Positions 1 to 13,400 of a stretch of DNA of 64,000 bases are shown here, one piece after another (the stretch's first letter is position 1; the number at the start of each line of letters is the position of its first letter). The notes beneath the pieces were generated by a model, which had not been told where the DNA came from, ran no database searches, and was given only the letters and a program-made list of their open reading frames with translations. The DNA is from Micromussa lordhowensis (taxonomy: Eukaryota > Cnidaria > Anthozoa > Scleractinia > Lobophylliidae). Made by a program: the position numbers and the translations under genes. The stretch covers positions 17,664,622-17,728,621 of the forward strand of contig OZ026607.1 in the NCBI GenBank assembly GCA_964020085.1, read 5' to 3'.

Positions 1-59
1 AGTTGAGCTTTGAATTTTAGAGTCCGCATGTTATTGAAAGGCACATTAATATACTTTAG

Positions 60-227
60 CAATAGAGCACTTTTTCCGTGTTTGCATAGCCTCGACTAAA
101 CACGAGGAGGGTTGGAGAGAATTTGAGACAGTTATGCAAACCCGAGTTATGCATAACTTTCGAGAATTCTTCCAACCCTCCGAGTGTTTAGATGAGGCTA
201 TGTAAATACGGAAAAAGTGCTCTATTG
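60..227. repeat. Foldback (palindromic) element
   Basis: Two arms are inverted copies of each other. The left arm starts CAATAGAGCACTTTTTCCG at 60 and the right arm ends CGGAAAAAGTGCTCTATTG at 227; the outer 19 bases are exact. Arms are about 75 bp around a short AT-rich centre, the structure of a non-autonomous MITE. The rest of 1-553 shows no gene I can support. Confidence 0.8.
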
Positions 228-553
228 TTTTTATAAAATGATTCTTAAAAATGCGCGCGAGACTAAAACGTCACAACCGTGTTTAACTACTCTCATCTAA
301 ACACATCACCTATTGACCAATGAGAGCGCGTGTAGTGGCTCAGTTATTTCATAAACCATGATCGTCATCGCGGGCGGGGGTTGCACAAAGTCCTAACCAG
401 GCTTTTTCACATTCTTGGGAAGTGATGGCCTGGTAACAAACTTGTGACACTCTTTGTGTTGCTTGTACCCAGTGTCGTTGAGTTCTTGTTTTGTGGAACT
501 TTTACAACTCAATAGTAGCTTTCTACAACTCAAAGCCTTATGGAAAGGTTTCG

Positions 554-3500
554 ATGGCAATTTTACCGGAAAAATATGCATGTCTTTTTATTGGTAAGTA
601 GTTGATTTCGTGTTATGTTGTTTCACTTCAAACGATCGTCAAACTATATTGCTTCCCGTGGCAATTTACCAAGGTTATAGACTCAGTAAACCTAGTAGTT
701 TTGTGTCACATACTTTCATCATTGTTTCTGGGTTATTTATTTGCACAAAAAGTGAAACAGTAAAATAATAATTGGTAGCAGTGGTATCCCAATTTGAATC
801 GCAGCGAGTCGCTATCAAAGATAGGTAACATGTACCGACCGACCTTCTGTATAAACACAGGATAAAACAGGTGATATGAAAAGTTGAATGATGCTGTGTC
901 TCTTTAACAGTGTCAGCGCGCGTCTTTTTTGCTGGAAAGATATACTTTTTAAGCTTACATACAATAAAAGCTTCAATGGAATGATCAAGGATTGTGTTAA
1001 TCTATTCCACGAATAGCTGTGGCAGCAATTTTCACAGACGTGTGCAGATTTCAGTTGAACAATTTGTTGCACAAAGTGTTAGAAGGAAATTTCGAAAACG
1101 CCATGCAAACCTTTGCTGCCTTCTAAATGTAAGATTCGTAGATCATTCATGGAATTCATACCCTATCTAGGATCTGCTTCTTAGTCCAAAACATGCGAGA
1201 AGAGATTGCATTTTGCGGAATATTGTGATACTTTGAGTTCATATCTAATATTTTATTGAAGCAGTAACTAAAGCCTTATGAGTGGAGCTGGCGTTTTTTA
1301 GAGGGCAATTTAGGTGTAAAAATGGGTAAACAGTCAGATGTTTGGTTAAGGTTAACTATCTGCTTAGTTTGTTAAGACAAACTAAAAGTGGATAATAATA
1401 CATCTAAATGGAGTGAATGGATCATCTGTTTCGCCAATGTTCATCCTCAAATGAATGGTCAAACATACTGACAGCTCATCTCATATATATTTATATAGCT
1501 GGAAAATTCGTGTTGATGTTCAAACATACTGACAGCTCATCTCATATATATTTATCTAGCTGGACAATTTGTGTTGACGGATTATCTACCTGGATGAATG
1601 ATACACCAATAATATATAGCAGGCAGTCTTACTGGATTGAACTATATATTATGCATAGATTTTGCTTCACCAGTCAATAAAGTAGAGTTAGACTCCACTT
1701 TGGTAAAATCCTTCAGGTTTATTGCTATGGGTAGTACCATAAATAAAAAGTTATCTGCAAGTCCATTGGCACAAATAACTTTGATGATTTCTATATTTAA
1801 TGTGCTGGGTGAAACACTAGGGACAAAGGGAAGGGAGACAGTGAGGACATGATTATTGAAGAGTGGTGATTTTAATGTCCATAATGTTTGACAGCTTTTC
1901 TAAGCATCTGCACAGTAAGCTCCCAGATCTCTCTGGAGGGGGAGGGGTATAACAGTCCCCAGCTTACGTGGGGTGGGGGGACACATAGATACACTTTTTT
2001 ATTGTCTTGATATACTACCTAGCTAACAGCAAAGTATAATAATCTTCTGCTTTTGCTTTAATTTAGATGCAACATGGAAAGACATGCTAACTGCCTTCAG
2101 GTATTCAACTACCCGTAACACCTCACAAGAAAGAGAACAACTTCAAAGCAAACTTGAGACATTGTTTGGTGGATCTGAACAATGGCTTGCTGCTTTGTCC
2201 ATAAGGACTGCATTAGATGTCTTCCTAACTGTCATGGACTTTCCTGTTGGCTCAGAAGTAATTTTCACAGCAATTAATATTCCAGACATGGTGTCGGTAG
2301 TTGAGAGTCATGGACTAAAGGTTGTCCCAGTTGATCTGGATCTCGACACACTGGCCCCCAAACCTGAACTTGTTGAACTTGCCGTGACAGACAAGACTGT
2401 TGCTATTGTAGCAGCCCACTTGTATGGCAAATGGATTAATTTGGACAAAGTGTTCCAAGTGGCACATTCACATGGGCTTTATGTATTGGAAGATTGCGCC
2501 GAGTCATTTCAAGGCTTGAAAAGGAAAGGTCACAAACTCTCGGACCTGACATTTTTCAGTTTTGGATCGATTAAGTACTATACATCTTTGGGTGGGGCAA
2601 TGGTTCGAGTTAAAAACCCTGAAATTCTAAAGAAAATGAGAGCCAAGTTGGAAGAGTTTCCTGTTCAGAGTCAGTGGACCTACTTCAAGAAGCTAACTTG
2701 TTACTCCTTTCTAATGATGGGTGGATTTAACAATTCTTTGTTGAATTGGCTGTTTATAAATTCTTTTCATCTTGTGGGATTCAAATATAAAGAGTATTTC
2801 ATTTCTCTCCTGCGTGCATTTCCTGGTGGCGTGACCATTAATAAACTTCAGTATCAACCATCTGCCATGCTGCTGAAGTTTATGCTGTACCGGCTGAGAA
2901 GAGTAAGCAGTAAAGACTTCCGCGCCATCAAGTTGAAAGGAGATTTTGTAAGCAGCAATCTGCCAAGCAATGTGTTTGTTCCTGGCAAAAAAGCAGACAT
3001 CCAGAGTTATTGGCTGTTTCCTTTGGTTGTGGTGAGTATCAAGAAGTAGCCAGAAGAAGCCATGATAATCAACAACACTGATGGAATGACACTTGGAGAG
3101 CTTGTAAATCAACCCAATCTACAATCTCTTCTCATTTTCGCAGGTGGTTTATTGAGGCAATAAATGATGGATAAGTGTGTGTGATATGCAGTCAAACCTC
3201 CAGTTGTGACCACCTTTCCTTGGCAACCAGTTTTCCAAAATACCTCTTGTAAGCGACCACCTCCCGTATATAAGCAAACTTGACCACTTTTAGAGCTAAA
3301 AGGGTGAAATTTTTGTTTGTTTTTAACCTCTCGTAAGCGACCACTTGACAGACAATAGAGCAGAAATTGGATAAAAAGGTGTTGTATCATATTCCTGGGT
3401 AGTACTGAATTTCTCAGTGGGAAATTGCCTTTCATGTGAATAGAACATTTAAAGCATGGGGTAAGTCTCTACAGTTACCATATGCTAATGAGGCACAAGT

Positions 3501-4190
3501 CTGACTTAATATGGTCTAAGCTCTGACTTGTAAGCAACCACCTCCCATGAGCGAACCATCTAGGCTTGACATTTTTGAGTGGTCGCTTACAGGAGGTTTG
3601 ACTGTACCTTTAAAGCCTTCAGTGCACATAACCATATTTCCTTGTTCCTGTTACAGGACAATCCAGATGAAGTTGTAAAAGCACTGGAAAAAGAAGGTGT
3701 AGAGGCGTACAAAGGAGCAACACAACTTTCCACTGTTTTTAGAACAAAGCAGAGTGAGGCAGACCAAGCAGATGGAACCAAGACAAGGGAAGAAATCAAA
3801 GCAGGGAAACCTATTTATTCTAGTTTGTTGTCTCAAACAGAAGTTGGTGCTGCTGTGGGAATGTCCTCATCAGCTGGCAGTGTGGCAAGCAAAACAGTGC
3901 CGGCATCTAGAAATGTACCGAATGAAATGCCAACAACTGCAGAGTTTGTGTGCTCTCCGCCCATCAGCACAATTGCCACAAACAACGCCTTCAGCAAGGA
4001 GAAAGATGACATTCTCTTCCCACACAATTCAAAATACTTGATAGATCATGTGTTGTATCTTCCCGTGCACAAGCGAGTTTCATTCTGGTATCTGGAGCAC
4101 ATCTGTAATGCAGTTGAGAACGTCATGAAGAACAGAGTGGGAGTGAAAATTACAGACACCAGGAATGTACTGTTTCCATCCAAGTTGTAA
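554..4190 (+). CDS. DegT/DnrJ/EryC1/StrS-family PLP-dependent aminotransferase (sugar aminotransferase-like)
   Basis: Three coding exons, 554-593, 2067-3031 and 3657-4190, join in frame to 512 codons plus stop. Seen: donor GTAAGT after 593, acceptor TTTAG before 2067, donor GTGAGT after 3031, acceptor TTACAG before 3657. The fold is PLP aminotransferase type I: VLEDCAESFQG holds the aspartate (about residue 156) expected to contact the pyridine nitrogen, and SFGSIKYYTSLGGA holds the likely Schiff-base lysine (about residue 183). The C-terminal exon has the family's small domain (GVEAYKGATQLSTVF, then a closing helix ending about VENVMK). Known for the family: amino transfer to nucleotide-linked keto-sugars, as in perosamine or desosamine synthesis. 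The animal substrate is unknown. A hydrophobic stretch at about residues 220-260 may touch membranes. The 13-codon first exon is the least certain part; in-frame ATG at 2084 is an alternative start. Convergent with CFAP65. Confidence 0.82.
1459..1580. repeat. Tandem duplication, 61-bp unit, two copies
   Basis: The segment starting TCAAACATACTGACAGCTCA at 1459 is repeated at 1520 with only a few differences. It lies in intron 1 of the aminotransferase gene and has no coding role. Confidence 0.8.
3189..3604. mobile_element. Non-autonomous DNA transposon with 13-bp terminal inverted repeats
   Basis: The ends are CAGTCAAACCTCC (3189-3201) and GGAGGTTTGACTG (3592-3604), exact inverses. Inside, GTAAGCGACCACCTCCC-like words recur in both orientations. 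No transposase frame is present. It fills most of intron 2 of the aminotransferase gene (3032-3656). Confidence 0.78.
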
Positions 4191-5395
4191 ATTTTAAAAC
4201 TTCTTATTTTTTAATTAGTGAAATTCAATTATGTAATGCAGTGATAACTATCCCACATTCCTTTGAGGTACTTCCAGATAAACCGTGTCTCATCTTGTCA
4301 TGTAATCGTCATGCTATTTGTGAAGAAAACCAAAACAGAGACACAAATCCACACAAAAAAATATTGATGTATACACAAAAGCTATGAACAGTTTCATTAC
4401 TGATACATGTAGGGTTTGCAGCTTGTTCATGTCACATCAGATTCAACACTGAAACTTCACTGAATTTTTCAATTTCACAGCTGAAGGTCAAAGTATATAT
4501 TCTGTTGGTATTTATTATGATGCTATCTATTCCAATGGTAAAACTCTCTTTACTTTAATACACTTTTATGTTTGTGTAAAGAAATCTATTTTAATGCCAA
4601 AAGGTCAGGAAGTATTTTGAACGGTGTTTGCATAATTTTTTCAGTCAGAATAATGTATTTAATGTACAGTGAGAATGAGGATATATATTATGCTTAAATA
4701 TTTGTTTATATCATGGAACAGAGACAAAAGTGAATGGCATAGGATAATCTTTGCCGAACTCAATGTAACCCATTTGGCTACATTAGCATAACGGGTACAA
4801 ACAAAATTTTATACTAACAAGGCAATTGTCGTGAACAAGGGTTATTGGTTAATTATGAAGCAGTCGAAGTCAGAAACCTTGAATTTTAGAGTGCCTCTTT
4901 GCTTTTAGTGGCTCACATAAATGTAATTTTAATCACCAATGAGCCAATTAGCATATCAAAGCAAAAATTAAACTTGTTAATTAACTTAAAATAATGAATT
5001 GTTAATGGCCTGTAGTTTACTCTTCCTGTTACAAGGCAAGAGATGATGTTGATTTTTTAAAATAGTTTTTATTGATTTTCAAAGATGTTGTTGATATGTT
5101 CTTGGCTTTGACAACCAGAATGTTGGAAGTTTTGCTGTAAGTGTGTAAAAGCACTTTCACTGCTAATGATTTTGTGTACTTTGACAGTCAAATTAAAGCC
5201 TAAAGACTTAATTACAATGGAAAAACCTCACCGAACAGTTCCAAAATAGGTTTCAAAATTTATGATTATTCTATATTAGCTAGTGATTAGCAGTATTTTG
5301 TGTTACCTGGGGTCACCTATGGCAGTTAACCACAATTATTTAATGATAATAAACACTGGCCGAATGAGCTTAAAAATTAGTAATAACTTGGAATT

Positions 5396-5675
5396 TAATA
5401 AAACAGAGAACATGTCTAAGAGTATAATACAAAACTTTTATTATACATTCATGTAACATTCGAAGGTTACAAGGTTAAGATAAGGAAACTCAGATTCAAT
5501 CTACACACAAAACCATGAACAATAGCTTTAAACTTAATAAAACAGAGAACATGTCTAAGAGTATAATACAAAACTTTTATTATACATTCAAGTAACATTC
5601 GAAGGTTACAAGGTTAAGATAAGGAAACTCAGATTCAGATTCAATCTACACACAAAACTGTGAGCAATAGCTTTA
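5396..5675. repeat. Tandem duplication, ~139-bp unit
   Basis: The unit beginning TTAATAAAACAGAGAACATG at 5395 recurs at 5534. The second copy has an extra AGATTC hexamer and a few substitutions near its end. The copies are nearly identical, so the duplication is recent. It sits in the shared 3' region of two convergent genes and duplicates AATAAA-type signals. Confidence 0.88.
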
Positions 5676-5845
5676 AAATGTAAAATACACTCTGTACAGA
5701 CCAAAATTGATGTTAAATACAGCATTGATGCATCTTTCACCGTGCATGTTAAAAGTTTTTTTTGCGATACTGTCAACTAAGGCATTTTTGATATGGAGCT
5801 ATTTCTTGTTCCAAGATGCCTCATTTTCTGATGCAGGGAAAATAA

Positions 5846-5851
5846 TTTATT
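5846..5851 (-). terminator. Polyadenylation signal of CFAP65
   Basis: TTTATT on the plus strand reads AATAAA on the minus strand, about 40 bases past the CFAP65 stop codon at 5891. The position fits a short 3' UTR. Confidence 0.5.
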
Positions 5852-5890
5852 ATTTACAAGCTTCCCGTGCAATATGACCAATATTTTACG

Positions 5891-8800
5891 CTATCTTGAC
5901 GACTTGATTGCTGCTCTATTGGGTGGCAAGGCTATCACTCTTGTCCTTGACGTCAGGTTAACCTCTCCATGATTCGCTTCAGTCAGCAAGTTCAGAAGAG
6001 AATTTTCAAGAATGGACTCTACCAGTGACTCGAACTCGGGTAATCTAAAAAAGATTAGATCAGCAACAGATTAGCAAATAGGTTATTGGAAATGGCAGAA
6101 TGTTCTAGCTGAAGGTTGTGCAACTAAGCCCAAAAACTCCAGCCCCTAGGTTAGTCAAGACGAATTAATAACCTAAACTTATTAAGACTCCCAATTCCGG
6201 AACAAACACTAAATTTGAACACTGGCTCCAGGCCATACCGACACAGAAGTACATGCACAAAAGGGACTTACGCGAGACAGTTCAAGGGCAAACTCGTTCA
6301 AATCAACGCGAATAAGAATGTAAAATTCCTGAAGGAAATTAACGCGAACTGCAATGACGATAAGGGTAAAAGTAAGAGTGAACAGAATCAGATTGCACCA
6401 TTTGTAAGGTATAAAGACATTAAGGCACCTCAGCAGTCTGAGAATGAGGAAGAGCTTGAAATTAAAATTCACCAAACTGAGAAAAATAATGTAAACGTTT
6501 TCAAATTGTCTGCACAGACGAAAGGCGAAAAAGTCGGAAATTCACGTTGTTTGGAGCGTAAGTCACAAGGCGCCTTACAGATATTACATCACGTTTTATT
6601 TGTGATTCTTCTTCAAGCTGCATGCATCTTGGGTTACACCATTTCCTGAATGACTAACAAACTGACTGCTTCATTGCACAAACCTGCGCACTGTTTGCCT
6701 CTGTGAAGTTAGCGATTCCGCATCATCGTTTGTATCCATCAATCTGTCTGCCGCTATGGAGAGTGATGATTCAGACGTGCGCTGTATAATCTGATGTGTC
6801 CTGCTCGTGATTCTTTCTTCTGCTGCTCCAGCTTCACGACTTTGATCACTGCCAGTTTGCTGTGCAACACAATTACAGTTACCAGTTACAAGGGCTTTCA
6901 TAGCACTGTCACACAAGCATAGCGTAAATGCAAAGTGAGCTTAACCAACATTTTTGGAGGGGTGGGGGGGGGGTCATTCTCTGGCGGGGTTGGGGTGGGG
7001 TGGGTAAAGTAATGGATATTTTCTGGAACAATGTTCCACATGAAGACAGAAAAGTTATTCTTTCACAGTGAAGACCATTTTCTTTGTACTCAATGACGGT
7101 CTTACAAGCCACTATCGGAATTTGGTCCATTAACAAATATTGCGAAACTCATTTATCATTAAGCGTTCGGTGTTGTTTGTCATTTTTTACCTGTTTGTTA
7201 CTACGCAGCTGTTCCAGTTCACCGCCAAACTCCTCACCAGAGCGAGACTGGTCACTACTTTGACTGCTGGCAGAAGAAGGCCTGGGGCTAGTCCTGTACT
7301 GAGGTTCACACAGCTGTCGAAAGTAGGGCACAGGCTCCTGGTTTATCTCGGCCATGCCTTGATAGAAATTCTCATCATCCAGGAGACCCCTGGATGAACA
7401 CAAACAGAACAAGTACTGTCAGAAATGTGTAGACGAGGAAAGAAATATCCATTAGCTTATGCCCAATGGTTTGTTTTCACTGATTTATTTTCGTATGTAC
7501 TGTGTTCGTCACAGTACCCGCGTCCTTCCAATGAAAATTAGAGAATGAAGGCAGTTACCTTAAAATCACAGACAGTACATCCTGAATGATCGTCATTTCT
7601 GGTCGCGCGCAGGAGACTAAGGCCGACAGTTCCTCTTTCTCGTGGTCACCAGTCCCTTGAGACAAAACGTAACGCCTGCAAATTGTAAAGCAACTTGTTA
7701 TATGAGACGATATTGACTTAAACAACCAGCAAAACAGAAGGATCACATCTTAAGGCCTGACAAACCCAAATAAAATTGTCCCATAACGTCCCAGCTTTTA
7801 AGGCCTACAGCAGCAAATCTTATAAACAGAAAAGTGCTCTTTAATAATATTTACCATACTTTTAGTCTAAATGAGACTACTCACTGGTCGATCAAAAATG
7901 TGTTCACAGCTGCTGGGAAGCTGCCATAAAACTCTCCTATCGCGTGTGTCCTAGCAGTGATTCCCAGATGAAGCAGGAACGATTCTGGAGGGACGGGTTG
8001 TGGCGGAGTCTCTGGGCGAGATGATCTGCCTGTCTTGTTTCGTTTTGTTTCTCTGGGTGATCCTATTGGAGGCAGGGCTCGGTATTTCCTCAAGTCTCCT
8101 TCAGAGTAAGACATGCCTCGATTAGGATGGCTGATTGATTTAAGGTGCGGCCCCGACTGAGGTCTCTTCAAGTCATCTTCAGTTATTGTGAAGGTGTATT
8201 GTTTTTCCTCCTTCATGTTGGTCCAGTCTATGAGACGCTCGTTATACTCTGCCATCTCTGTTTCATCAACAATCTGCAAGAAAAGACGCGTCACTTGACC
8301 CTCTAGTAAACAGTTACGAGCATACAAAGATGGTATTTCATCTTTATAAAGCTAAAACTAACTATCACTGCTGAAGTACCTCGCATATTATGTCCATGTC
8401 ATAAAGTGAAGGTGCACCACAGGAGAAGAAAGAAACCTAGAAAAGAATCACGGCAAGTCAGAGCGGAAACCGGTTTGTAGAAAATACTCAGTTTATAAAT
8501 ATCAACCACACGCAAGAAATATCATTTGGCTAACCTTGAGCAGCACATTTTGCTTTGGTCTGAGGAAGCCGTGATCCGGCTCTATCATTATCACCTGAAA
8601 TAAAGTCAACTACAAATCAGCTAAACGAAACAAAAAAGCTATTCCCAGCATCGTAAAAGTAGAAATTTCTTGCGGCCCTTCTACACTTTGTAAAAATGTT
8701 TGGTTCATTTTAACAAATATTTTGATACCTTCAGTAATCAATGACATACAGTTTGTCAGTTAAAGAAACCCACATAGCTGTTTAGAATTTGATTGACTTG

Positions 8801-10422
8801 AAACCAAGCAATGATAACGTATCTACTAGCTAAGAAAGCGTGACAAAAACTAAAGAAACCTGTTCCATAGCAGATCCCTCTAAGATCCATCTGAAGGATA
8901 TAATGTGATCTTCTGACGAATTCATCAGAAAGAACATACGACGAGACATTGCATACAAAGGAACGTCACCTAATGGAATGCACTCCACTGACAAGTATGA
9001 CAGCTGAAAAATAAACAATCTAGCGTTATTATGCTGTTTGATTCAACTTGGGATCAGTTTGTGTGTTATCATATGACCCGTACGGCCCCGCGAGCAATTT
9101 CCTTGGAAAAAAGGTCCCGTATGAGGGCCGTACGCGTCAAAGCGATAGGGCCGGAAAAACGCCAGCCAGCAAGCAAGGAGATCTTGAGAATTTGTATATA
9201 CTTAAGATTCAAAGTTGGTTCTTTAACTTAACGAAGCTGGCATGATGTAATGTCCTTCGCCATTCTTTGCTTCCGGCATACGCTACTTTTACTTGGTAAT
9301 CAGTTGTAGACGTAACCTTTACCAAATAGTCTTCCAATTGCCATTTCAACTGGCAACTTGTTTGAAGTTGCAAATTGTGGCAAAACCTCAAACCTGCGCA
9401 CTCGCTAACTTTCTGATTAGTTGGTTTTCTTCAGCGTTTCCACCATCAAAGAAACAGTAATTTACTGCAATTTACTTTTGACGTCTTCTCACCCTCCCAA
9501 AGAAACTGCGACTTTGTAGAAAACTGTCACAGAGATGTCCAGAATGAAATCCAAACTTGTCCGAGTGGTAACAGCACATTTCGCTGCTCAGTGCAAAGGT
9601 TTGGATGCTTATAAATCTTGTTAGCAGAGCTGCCATGTACCTGTCTAGGGACCTGAACTATCTGTTTAGCAGGCACTGTGGTGTTTCCCACATCCTTAAC
9701 AGGAAGTGTATTCCCCATGACACGCTGATCATATCCTACTCCAGTGAATGTGACCAGCACTGTCTCCCCACCAATAATACGGACTGGAACATCCACCTGC
9801 GGGTCAACAAGAAAGTTAAAGTAACAGCTAATATCAGGCATGGAAACATATCAGACAAGTGCGTCACTTTAGTTTAGCATGAAATAACTAGGAGTACTTC
9901 AGCTCCCCCCTTCCCCCTCCCCCTAGATGGTGCCGTGGCCTTAAAGTGTCTTTTCCAAGAACACGATTCTCTTGCCAGGTTTTCTCCGGACGCCTTGCTC
10001 CAGAAATTTCAAACAAATACTTATCGACCTGATGGGCCATTAACTCTGAAAAAGAAGTAAAGATAATAAAAAGCAACTGACCATGTAAGTTCTTGCTTCA
10101 AGTGGAGCAAACTGCCAGTAAATCAGAGCAGCACATCCAGGGGGGATCTCTCCTGATGGATTCAGACATTCAAAGATGCGACAGCCATAGTTTTGCTGCA
10201 GAGATGACATCAAAATAGCAGAGACTGATTAAGAACTGCAGGAAAATATTTTGCACTGATACGTTTATGAGTGGATGGTAGAGGGACTTTATAAGAAGAT
10301 GGATATACTTAAAAATGTGATGCGTTTGATTTAAAGAAGTGGGGACGTAATGTCTGTAATATGCAACGGACAACAGAAAAACGAATTTTAAAATGATCTG
10401 AAAATGTAGTCTGGCATGATTT

Positions 10423-10457
<35 letters not shown>

Positions 10458-13400
10458 TCGCTGGGGAGTATTACAAGATAATTTGGTTTTATCAACTCAG
10501 TTGATAATGTGAATTGGCCACTGTAAAGAGTTCGAAAGCTGACGTTTCGAGCGTTAGCCCTTCATTGGAGCGAATCGGTTCTGCCATGATTTAGTTAATT
10601 ACCATCTTGCTCTCAATGCTCTCTGTATCTGCCACATTGCAAGTAACTACTGTTTACTGCACACACATACAAAAAAAAAACACGTAAGCACGCTTACAGC
10701 TTGAACCTGTGCCAGTGGTTCCATATCCAGCTCATACTTAACAACTCTGGCTCCTCCGTTGAAGAGCTCATACACTTGTACTGGTGGTGAGGTTCCTCCC
10801 ACAGGGACCGGCTCAAATAGGTGCCGTGTGCTGGCAAAGTGTACATAGAAACTGTCTGGGTCCACAGTCACACCAGTGAAATTCAACTGTGGTAAAAAAG
10901 AACATCAACAGTAACAAATAAAAGGCAAGACTATGTTCAAAGAGAAAATTTAAGCTGTTTAACCTTGTGAAAAGTTATCAACTTTATACCCTATAAACTA
11001 ACCTCTCTTTCACCTTGCTCACACAAAGCTTAAACGTGATTAAAAGCACAATGTCTTTAAGTATTAAGTGCTGAAACATTTGTTAACTTTGTGGAGATTT
11101 ACGGCTTGTAGGCATTGTCGGTTTCATGTTTTAGTTAAGTGGGAAATGAACGTTGTTGTACAACGTCTTTCCCTAGTTCAAGTGAAAAGACAAATCCGAA
11201 CTACAATCATTGCCATCATTATCATACCAGGATTTCTCGTCCTCTCATGACCTTGAACAAGATTGGAAGTCTGTTGGTACCAGTGAACAGGTGGCTGGCA
11301 ATTGAAATGCATATCAAACAGTAATCAATGAGTGGAAAGTAACATACCAGCAGATAAGTACAATAGATTGTGACGGAGGTTTTAGCTCATTAGACTCCAG
11401 ACTGACACACTCGAGTTTGAGGCTGACCCAAAGTCCTTCCTCTTGTTTGATCGATTAAGACACATTACTCTCACAGCGCCTCTCTACACCACAGATATAC
11501 TACGCAATCATATTTGGGATAACTTGACCAAAATGCTGGGGGTAACCTGAAAAACGATCCTGCATCTGATCCCAGCTGTAATTTTCCTTTCGCTTTGAAG
11601 GTTGCAGACCGTCTTTTACAGGATCTTGTAAGTCATTTATGTAGAAATAGAAGCTAGGTGGTTGATTCATGCAACAGACACAGTAGCTAAATGTCACCAC
11701 AGAGGAGCCATTGTTATTAACAATTTATGGGTTGCTGGGAGTTTACAGTTTATACTGAATGTGGACATGCTTCGTCTTGCTTCAAACAACTGAGAAATCT
11801 CTCCTTAATGCTATAGATACTGGAGTTAATTGCTATACATTGTATTTTGCTTAGTATATATTGTGCAGCAAGGTAATCAAATCACTAATGTGCTTTCTAA
11901 AAGGTACAGTAAAAACTGAGTCCTCAGTCACCTGTATGTTAGAGTAACAGTGCGATGTTCTCCTGGTAACAACTTCCCTCTCCTGGGTTCAATGTTAAAT
12001 AGCTTATTATCCATAACCTGCATCTAAAGAATAAAGAAAAAAAAAACACAGGTCAAAGTGAAAGTGAAGAATGATCATCGCAGTATATTTTCCAATATAA
12101 GCAACTGGAAAGAAGAAGCCTGAAAAAGAAAAATCAGGGCTTCAACGGGATTCGAACCCGTGACTTCCGCGATACCGGTGCGATGCTCTACCAACTGAGC
12201 TATGAAGCCACACATTGGGAGCGAGGTCAATCTATTGAGTTCATATCTTCCCGTGAGGAATGAATTATTTTGTATATACATCACATCAAACACAGGTCAG
12301 TTAGTGCCCAGACCCCTTACCAAGCGCGGATCCATACCGGTTTCCACCGTTTTACGGAATCGGTCAGATATTTCAGAATTACTCAGAAACTCCAAAAAGG
12401 GGACTTCAGGAATGAATAAAATCCGTAACATTTCCTGAGGGAAAACGGCCCTGGACCCCTCTAGAAGGCACTCGTTGTTTCGGAAATCAGTCACCATTAT
12501 CCTGGATCCGCGCCCGCTTGCCCTAAAGAATGACAGTCCATACCTCGTGAAGTTCATCTTCATCGTATTCTCCAGTCTCAGTCCAATACTCCAGTTCAAG
12601 CTGCAGATCACTTGGATACAGGAAAGCCCTGCAATGCGACAAATGTGATAGTTATCTTACCAACCATAAAATGTAATAGAGAATCACATACAACTTTATA
12701 CCTTAGTGTAAGTTCCACCATGTGTGAGAAATGAGATGAGTCAAAAAATGTCAAATGTTTGTTTATAGTGGACATGCACTTAGCTACACCAAGCTAGTTT
12801 ACAGGCATGCCACTTAAACAGCTGAAACAAATAATTCAAATTAAACATAACATTGTTAAGAATCCCAACTGGCCGGAGGCAGACCAGTTGGCTATTTACA
12901 AGTGTGGCCGAGGATTTGAACTCGGGCGTTCCGTGAAACAAATCCAGCTAGTGGCCAGAGCGGGACTCGAACCCGGGACCGCTGGATTGCGAGTCCGACG
13001 CGCTGACCACTCGGCCACGCTGCCTCCATAATATATACCTTATACCTTATAATGTATACCTTATAATGTATACCTTAATTGACCAAAGTTAATAATTAAC
13101 TACAATTATAATAATTATAATGATGTGAATTGGGCTGTTATTGAGGAGCATAACTTGCAAAGCCTGCTACATTTGAGCGTGCTTCATGGGCCCTTGATGT
13201 TATGAGTGAACTTGCCTGTTGTTGATACTACTACTAATCCTTATCAGGCTCATGAGGACTCTTGAGGCCGGTGTTGTTGATACAAGACACCCTCAAAGCA
13301 ACAAGTTGGTTATGGGCATGAAGATCAAGGCAACAGGTGACTCGAAACTCAACGACAGCGCTACTCAGTGGTACCAGATAAAGAACTGTGCAACTACTGT

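Larger units (their letters stand above)
4191..5890. other. Gene-free interval between two convergent genes
   Basis: This holds the 3' ends of the aminotransferase (plus) and CFAP65 (minus). It is strongly AT-rich with scattered AATAAA/ATTAAA words (e.g. near 5193, 5347 and 5397). No supported ORF was seen. The only structured part is the tandem duplication at 5396-5675. Confidence 0.6.

Noticed and set aside
393..581. 62-codon minus-strand ORF
   Set aside because: No homology seen, and it overlaps the better-supported first exon of the aminotransferase on the other strand.
6215..6649. 144-codon plus-strand ORF between the last two CFAP65 exons' region and its 3' end
   Set aside because: Low-complexity lysine/asparagine-rich translation with no family resemblance. 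It lies in the last CFAP65 intron (6045-6683) on the wrong strand and has no splice or start context.
6671..6859. Reading CFAP65 to a stop at 6671 as its end
   Set aside because: A donor at 6683 lets the frame continue into 5891-6044, which encodes the conserved family C-terminus (RVIALPP). The stop at 6671 is intronic.
11500..11700. Possible CFAP65 exon on the minus strand
   Set aside because: The neighbouring exons 11932-12023 and 11228-11294 join directly in phase and match the family across the junction, so no exon is needed here.
12297..12611. 104-codon minus-strand ORF
   Set aside because: Only its first part (12544-12611) overlaps a CFAP65 exon, and in a different frame; the remainder is intron/repeat.
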